Shown here: positions 30,335 to 34,504 of the stretch, piece after piece
Layout: each line of letters begins with the position of its first letter
Numbering within the stretch: the stretch's first letter is position 1
Assembly (NCBI GenBank): GCA_937965895.1
Contig: CALCKS010000229.1
Span: 1-34,504 of the forward strand
Reading direction: 5' to 3'
DNA: 34,504 bases
Source of the DNA: an uncultured Campylobacter sp.
GTDB taxonomy: Bacteria; Campylobacterota; Campylobacteria; Campylobacterales; Campylobacteraceae
Translations under genes and position numbers: made by a program
Notes under the pieces: generated by a model
Database searches by the model: none
The model's input: only the letters and a program-made list of their open reading frames with translations
Told to the model about the DNA's origin: nothing

Positions 30335-30640
30335 ATGAGAAAAATATTGATATTTTACGCTCTGGGTACACTGGCTTTAGGCGCTCAAAACGCATGCGAG
30401 GAGTACGTGAATCAAAGCAAAATTTACCTAAACGAGCTTTATGAAATAAAATCTAAGCAGCTAAAAGACGATCCGCAGGCCTTTAGGCTCTTTGAGCTCA
30501 AATTTAGCGAGCTGCAAAAAGCTCAGGAGGGCCAAGCAGCGCTAATCATACAAAGCGGCGACGAGAAATTTTGCGAGCGCGAATCGGCCAAGATAAAATC
30601 CATGTTAGATGAGATGAGAGCGGAAAAGGCGCAAAAGTAG
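30335..30640 (+). CDS. Second small periplasmic CEEY protein
   Basis: 101 aa with a Sec signal (MRKILIFYALGTLALGAQNA). The mature domain starts CEEYVNQSKIYLNELYEI and ends KFCERESAKIKSMLDEMRAEK, helical throughout. The CEEY start, the second Cys about 60 residues later and the closing amphipathic helix parallel the protein at 29364-29636. Middle regions differ, so this is an old duplication. A -10 (TATAAT, 30307-30312) and AAAGGA ribosome site are present. A hairpin GTAGAGC/GCTCTAC (30678-30696) follows in the gap to ung and is a weak terminator candidate. Confidence 0.75.
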   Translation: MRKILIFYALGTLALGAQNACEEYVNQSKIYLNELYEIKSKQLKDDPQAFRLFELKFSELQKAQEGQAALIIQSGDEKFCERESAKIKSMLDEMRAEKAQK

Positions 30641-30852
30641 GCGTATTTTATAGAGAAATTTGAGTCTCTTTTGCCGAGTAGAGCCAAAAGCTCTACAATC
30701 AAATTTGAAACCCGCCAAACCTAGTCTGGCAAGCTTTTGAATGCAAATTTAATGTAGCCTGGCACAATTAAAATTGTATGCTTACTAAATTTTGCAAACT
30801 CGCTTTAGCCAAATCATAAAAGCTCGTTTTGTCGCAGCCGCATAAAAGCACA

Positions 30853-31539
30853 CTAACTAGCGTTGTTTAAATCCCAATCTATCGGCGCTTTGCCGTGTTC
30901 GGCGAGATACAAATTCGCCTTTGAAAAGTGCCTGCAACCAAAAAACGCGCCGCGCGCTAACGGGCTTGGATGCGCTGCCGTTAGTACAAGGTGTTTGTTA
31001 GCGTCGATGAGAGGGATTTTGGCCTTAGCCGGGTTGCCCCATAGCATGAAAACGACGTTCTGGGCGCAATCGCTAAGCTTCCTGATCGCAGCGTCCGTAA
31101 ACTCCTGCCAGCCGAAATTTGAGTGCGAGTTAGCCTGCCCTGCACTAACGCTTAGCGTCGCATTTAGCAGCAGCACGCCCTGCTTCGCCCAGTAGCTCAG
31201 ATCACCTGAGTTTGGCTCAGTTATGCCCAGATCGTCGCGGATTTCTTTGTAGATGTTGGCGAGGCTCGGCGGGATTTTGACGCCGTGCGGCACGGAGAAG
31301 CTTAGCCCCATCGCCTGCCCTGCGCCGTGGTACGGGTCTTGGCCCAGGATCACGACTTTGACGGCGTTAAACGGCGTGAGATTAAAGGCGTTAAATATCA
31401 GCGCGTTTGGCGGATATACCTCGCCGGCGGCCTTTGCTCGCAGGAAATTTTCCTTTATGCGAGCGAAATTTTCGCTCAAAAACTCCTCTTTTAGCGCCTC
31501 TTTCCAGCCCGCTTCGATTTGGATTTTGTCGATCTGCAT
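30853..31539 (-). CDS. ung: Uracil-DNA glycosylase
   Basis: 228 aa, family 1. It removes uracil from DNA at the start of base-excision repair. The water-activating loop is VVILGQDPYHG (Asp68, His71), the proline-rich region is GVKIPPSLANIYKEI, and uracil recognition involves LLLNATLSV. The DNA-intercalation loop is AAHPSPLARG (His190). Length agrees with E. coli Ung (229). Start ATG 31539 with AAAGGA. It is divergent from the YbaK-type gene. Confidence 0.97.
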   Translation of the reverse strand: MQIDKIQIEAGWKEALKEEFLSENFARIKENFLRAKAAGEVYPPNALIFNAFNLTPFNAVKVVILGQDPYHGAGQAMGLSFSVPHGVKIPPSLANIYKEIRDDLGITEPNSGDLSYWAKQGVLLLNATLSVSAGQANSHSNFGWQEFTDAAIRKLSDCAQNVVFMLWGNPAKAKIPLIDANKHLVLTAAHPSPLARGAFFGCRHFSKANLYLAEHGKAPIDWDLNNAS

Positions 31540-31705
31540 GATTTTCCTTTGTAAATTTGCCCTTTTTCTTTGTGTTCATTTTAAGGCAAATTTACGAAAT
31601 GATAGCCAAAAATATTTAAATTTAAGCGGCTCCAGATGCGGTCAAATTTAGACGCATTTATCTTGTTAAATTTAAAAAGGGCAGGGCGATTTTAAAAATT
31701 TGCTG

Positions 31706-31711
31706 TATAAT
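31706..31711 (+). promoter_or_regulatory. -10 box of the YbaK-type gene
   Basis: TATAAT (31706-31711), preceded by TG (GCTGTATAAT), 31 nt before the start codon. Confidence 0.55.
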
Positions 31712-31741
31712 TTAAACTAAATTTTAAATAAAGGAATAACG

Positions 31742-32230
31742 ATGTCCAAGCAAATTTTTGAGAAGCTAAAAGAGCTGCTAAGCTCGCAAAATGCAGACTT
31801 TCGCACCGTATCTCACGCGAGCGCCAAAACATCGGCCGAGGTCGCCGTGGCGCGCGGCACGCAGCTGGGGCAGGGGGCTAAGGCGCTCGTTTGCGTCGTA
31901 AAGGGCGGTGGTGCCAAACGATATGTTTTGGCCGTGTTGCCGGCGGACTACAAAGCTGATTTGCAGCTCATCGCGCAGGCGCTGGGCGGTACTAGAGCAA
32001 GCTTAGCTAGCCCCGATGAGGTCATGCGACTCACCGACTGCGTCTTTGGCAGCGTTCCGCCATTTAGCTTTCACGAGGAGCTAGAGCTTATCGCCGATCC
32101 GAGCCTGCTCACGCGCTATACCGAGCTTGCCTTTAACGCGGGTTTGCTAGATCACTCTATTATTTTAAATACGAAGGACTACGAGCGCATTGCGCAACCG
32201 AATCTAGTAAAATTTGCGATGATGGAGTAA
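31742..32230 (+). CDS. YbaK/ProX-type aminoacyl-tRNA deacylase
   Basis: 162 aa cytoplasmic protein made of one YbaK/aminoacyl-tRNA-synthetase-associated domain. Signatures: HASAKTSAEVAVARGTQLGQGAKALV (here TSAEVAVARG and QGAKALVC), the Lys-containing KGGGAKRYVLAVLPAD, ASPDEVMRLTDCVFGSVPPF, and YTELAFNAGLLDHSIILNT. Relatives hydrolyse mischarged tRNAs such as Ala- or Cys-tRNA-Pro in trans; which substrate is used here cannot be said. It has its own promoter. The next gene begins 24 nt downstream on the same strand, so the two may share a transcript. Confidence 0.88.
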   Translation: MSKQIFEKLKELLSSQNADFRTVSHASAKTSAEVAVARGTQLGQGAKALVCVVKGGGAKRYVLAVLPADYKADLQLIAQALGGTRASLASPDEVMRLTDCVFGSVPPFSFHEELELIADPSLLTRYTELAFNAGLLDHSIILNTKDYERIAQPNLVKFAMME

Positions 32231-32254
32231 AATTTTATTTAAAAAGGATGAAAT

Positions 32255-34027
32255 TTGATCGAAGAAATACATCAAACAACGATAACTAAAGATGATTTTT
32301 TGGGTATAAACTTGGGCGAAATACTCAAAGACGCAAAATATTTTGACGATTACAGTTTTAAATTTGCGGACTTGTGCGAGGAAAATTTTAGAAATGGAAA
32401 TTTAAAAGCGAGCAAGGTATTTTATTTATTAAGAAATGCTTGCTCTATGATCTTAAAACCCGGAAGCCTAAACGAGCCGTACGAAGCCGGGCGCATCTGG
32501 GACAATGGCAGACCGGCAATATTGGATGATTTTACCGAGCAAGATTTGGAATTTTTCGAAAGTATTTTGGATGAAATAACCGATTGCAGACTAAAATCAA
32601 GGATAGTCGATATTTTATGGATTTTAAAAAGTCCCAAAAATACTAAATTTTTAGAGATCGCCGCAAATGAGTACTCGAAAATATCTCTAGAGCCAAGCTC
32701 GCTAAATCAATTTAAGATAGATGCGTTTGAAAGAGCCATTAGGCTATCACAACTATCCAAAATCACAAAAAATCAATACGCCAAAATATCGGATAAAATT
32801 TTAGAATGTTTTAATAAGGCAGAACCGACCGATCAATACTACCGCTTAAGGATGTCGTATTTATTAGATATCGCTAAGCTAGACAAAAAACTGCAATCAA
32901 GCGTAGCTGAAAAATTAGAAAATTTTGCCGATACCTTTGCCAAAGAGGAAGAATTTATTGCAGCAATAGACTATTACCAAGAGTCGCAAAAATGGTATAG
33001 GAAGCTCGAAAATAGCCATAAAATAGCCGAAACTGCACTTAAAATAGCTAATATCTTAATAGAAAAAGCAAAAGGAAATGGCGCTATATCGTCAAAAATA
33101 GATCTAGAGCAAGCGCTAAAAGAGCTTAGAAGCGTTCCTAAAAAAGATAGAAATGAGCTCGAAATCGATCAAAAAATAGACGAGATACGCATGCTGATGG
33201 GGCAAAATAACCAAGATATTATAAGCGAAATGAGCTTGATTGCTACCGATAAGATCGATATTTCGCGTTATCAAAATAATGCAAAGCTAGCGGTAAAGGA
33301 CAAGCAGCTGTCTGAAGCGATATTATGCCTAGCTAATATCACAGCAAATCCACTATATGAAGATATCAAAAAGTCATCCGAGAATCTTTTAAAGAAGTCT
33401 CTGTTTTCAAATTTTATTACTCAAATTTACGTAGATGCCGATGGAAGAAAACTACAACAAATAATGACAAAAGATGATCGATTAAAACATGAAATGTACC
33501 AGCAATACCATATACACGTCAAGTTGGCGGTAGACGGCAGTATACTGCCCGCATTTTGGCAAATTTTAGAGGAGCATAGAGTGTCTATGCGCTTCATTTA
33601 TGATATTTGCAGAAATTCTAGCGCGGTTCCGGTTGGCAGGGCAGATATCTGGGCGCAAGGCTTATATTACGGCTTTGATAGAGACTTTTTGGTTTCAAGT
33701 CATTTGTTGATACCTCAAATAGAGCATTTGACGAGAATTTTACTACAACAAGAAAAAATTCCTACGACTACTATCGATGAATACGGCGTAGAATCGGAAA
33801 AAAGCATAAACTCGCTTTTACAAGAACCAAAAATATATGAATTGCTCGGGAGAGATTTGACGGAAGAGCTAAAATTTTTACTAATGGAGCCGATGGGGCT
33901 AAACTACAGAAATAAAATATGTCACGGACTGGTCAGCGAATCTCCAAATAGTGCCGATATTTATATTTGGTGGCTTTGCCTTAAGCTGGTGGTTAATAAT
34001 TGTGTTTTATTTGAGGGCATTTACTAG
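32255..34027 (+). CDS. DUF4209-type protein with HEPN-like Rx4H motif, 590 aa
   Basis: Nearly all-helical. Residues 1 to ~400 look like TPR/helical-repeat sequence (for example IAAIDYYQESQKWYRKLENS). The last ~130 residues match DUF4209: SSHLLIPQIEHLTRILL, LLQEPKIYELLGRDL and LMEPMGLNYRNKICHGL. The last contains Arg552-N-K-I-C-His557, the Rx4-6H pattern of HEPN ribonucleases. Such proteins occur in defence and accessory contexts, so an RNA-cleaving or abortive-infection role is plausible but unproven. The gene is visibly more AT-rich than its neighbours and lies next to tRNA genes, both hints of acquisition. The start is TTG 32255 with AAAGGA 6 nt upstream; ATG 32248 is out of frame. Confidence 0.75.
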   Translation: MIEEIHQTTITKDDFLGINLGEILKDAKYFDDYSFKFADLCEENFRNGNLKASKVFYLLRNACSMILKPGSLNEPYEAGRIWDNGRPAILDDFTEQDLEFFESILDEITDCRLKSRIVDILWILKSPKNTKFLEIAANEYSKISLEPSSLNQFKIDAFERAIRLSQLSKITKNQYAKISDKILECFNKAEPTDQYYRLRMSYLLDIAKLDKKLQSSVAEKLENFADTFAKEEEFIAAIDYYQESQKWYRKLENSHKIAETALKIANILIEKAKGNGAISSKIDLEQALKELRSVPKKDRNELEIDQKIDEIRMLMGQNNQDIISEMSLIATDKIDISRYQNNAKLAVKDKQLSEAILCLANITANPLYEDIKKSSENLLKKSLFSNFITQIYVDADGRKLQQIMTKDDRLKHEMYQQYHIHVKLAVDGSILPAFWQILEEHRVSMRFIYDICRNSSAVPVGRADIWAQGLYYGFDRDFLVSSHLLIPQIEHLTRILLQQEKIPTTTIDEYGVESEKSINSLLQEPKIYELLGRDLTEELKFLLMEPMGLNYRNKICHGLVSESPNSADIYIWWLCLKLVVNNCVLFEGIY

Positions 34028-34158
34028 ATTTTGCTTACTCTAGTTTATAAATAAAATACGTAATAAAATCAAGAAAAGTTATTTAAATTTGCAAAAATAT
34101 AACTAGAAAATTGAAAATATTAATATATTGAAGATTAATATGATATTTAGATAATGGC

Positions 34159-34243
34159 CGGGAGATAGGGATTCGAACCCCAGGAGGCTTTCACACCTCA
34201 ACGGTTTTCAAGACCGCCGCTTTCGACCGCTCAGCCATCTCCC
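34159..34243 (-). tRNA. tRNA-Ser (TGA)
   Basis: Minus strand: acceptor GGGAGAT pairs with ATCTCCC and the D-arm reads GCTGAGCGGTCGAAAGC. The anticodon stem CGGT/ACCG surrounds loop CTTGAAA (anticodon TGA). A long variable arm (about TTGAGGTGTGAAAGCCTC) marks the class II tRNA, and the T-loop is TTCGAAT. The discriminator is G; CCA is not encoded in register (GCCA follows). Confidence 0.93.
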
Positions 34244-34274
34244 GCAAAAATATTTTGGCTAATTATAGCCAAAT

Positions 34275-34430
34275 TTATTCGGTTTTTTCCTTAACGTAGG
34301 AAGCGCCTTTGTTGACTTTTTCCTTTGACCATTCAACGGCGTTATTTGTGTCCTCTTTGGCTCCGCGCCAAGTATTTGAACAGCCAACCATAAACAAAGT
34401 AGCAGATAATAGCACTAGTAAATAACGCAT
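34275..34430 (-). CDS. Small entericidin-like lipoprotein, 51 aa
   Basis: Begins MRYLLVLLSATLFMVGCSNT. The MVGC lipobox (Cys17) predicts lipidation and membrane anchoring. The remaining 34 residues are charged and helical (WRGAKEDTNNAVEWSKEKVN, then KGASYVKEKTE). It resembles entericidin-type small lipoproteins by size and by the GCSNTWRGAKED-like start, but toxin or antidote roles cannot be assigned. AAGGAG lies 5 nt upstream of ATG 34430. It sits between tRNA-Ser and tRNA-Cys on the same strand, so it may be co-transcribed with them. Confidence 0.75.
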   Translation of the reverse strand: MRYLLVLLSATLFMVGCSNTWRGAKEDTNNAVEWSKEKVNKGASYVKEKTE

Positions 34431-34449
34431 TTTCTCTCCTTATATTTTT

Positions 34450-34504
34450 TGGAGGCGACACCCGGATTCGAACCGGGGATCAAAGCTTTGCAGGCTCATG
34501 CCTT
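34450..34504 (-). tRNA. tRNA-Cys (GCA), cut by the window edge
   Basis: The minus strand shows the 3' part: anticodon loop CTGCAAA (anticodon GCA), GATC variable loop, T-stem CCCGG/CCGGG with TTCGAAT, acceptor TGTCGCC, discriminator T and CCA. The discriminator U73 is the known identity base of tRNA-Cys. The 5' half lies beyond base 34504. Confidence 0.85.

Noticed and set aside
34159..34504. Possible att site or integrase near the tRNA cluster
   Set aside because: No integrase gene and no direct repeat of a tRNA end was found within the window, so acquisition of the DUF4209 gene by tRNA-targeted integration is not supported beyond composition and location.

Overview
The window looks like chromosomal DNA of a Campylobacter (Campylobacterota). 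Reasons: a mixed-GC sequence peppered with the palindrome AAATTT between and within genes; ThrS, IF-3, L35/L20, CoaE/PurM and MetE/MetF of the type found in that group; and a cytochrome-independent, Tat-exported fumarate-reductase-like flavoprotein together with an S-layer-type giant surface protein. The GC level and the S-layer/DUF4214 protein favour the oral clade (C. showae/C. rectus-like) over C. jejuni. The species assignment is inference.

Layout. 1-1860: periplasmic flavoprotein on the minus strand, with two inverted repeats upstream. 2187-2262: tRNA-Val(GAC), followed by a structured non-coding stretch. 2745-6155: thrS, infC and two small genes, the first overlapping infC by 4 nt. 6376-7917: a one-repeat Sel1/Hcp-like secreted protein and a DUF3137-like membrane protein. 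8341-11721: metF-like and metE (methionine synthesis, minus strand). metE has a ~360-nt leader with a recognisable promoter and a Met-rich mini-ORF. 12180-13679: exported C69 dipeptidase. 13892-14519: rpmI-rplT, separated from infC as in other Campylobacter. 14678-15166: a membrane-anchored paralogue of the small protein that follows infC. 15303-17043: divergent coaE/purM. 17447-18691: M20-type carbamoylase. 18875-19142: a decayed SnoaL-like gene. 19314-23765: a 1483-aa surface protein. 23885-25297: AGCS Na+/amino-acid symporter. 25641-26825: rarA. 27054-29207: TonB-dependent heme-type receptor with a Fur-like site upstream. 29364-30640: two small CEEY-type periplasmic proteins flanking a Nim/PPOX flavoprotein. 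30853-32230: divergent ung and YbaK-type deacylase. 32255-34027: AT-rich DUF4209-type protein with an Rx4H (HEPN-like) motif. 34159-34504: tRNA-Ser(TGA), a small lipoprotein and a truncated tRNA-Cys(GCA).

Most of the window is housekeeping (translation, methionine, purine and CoA synthesis, DNA repair). The accessory flavour lies in the surface protein, the SnoaL relic, the heme receptor and the DUF4209 gene beside tRNA genes. No CRISPR array, insertion sequence or prophage was seen. The best candidates for undescribed biology are the metE leader, the paired small cysteine proteins that trail infC and rplT, and the DUF4209/HEPN-like gene.
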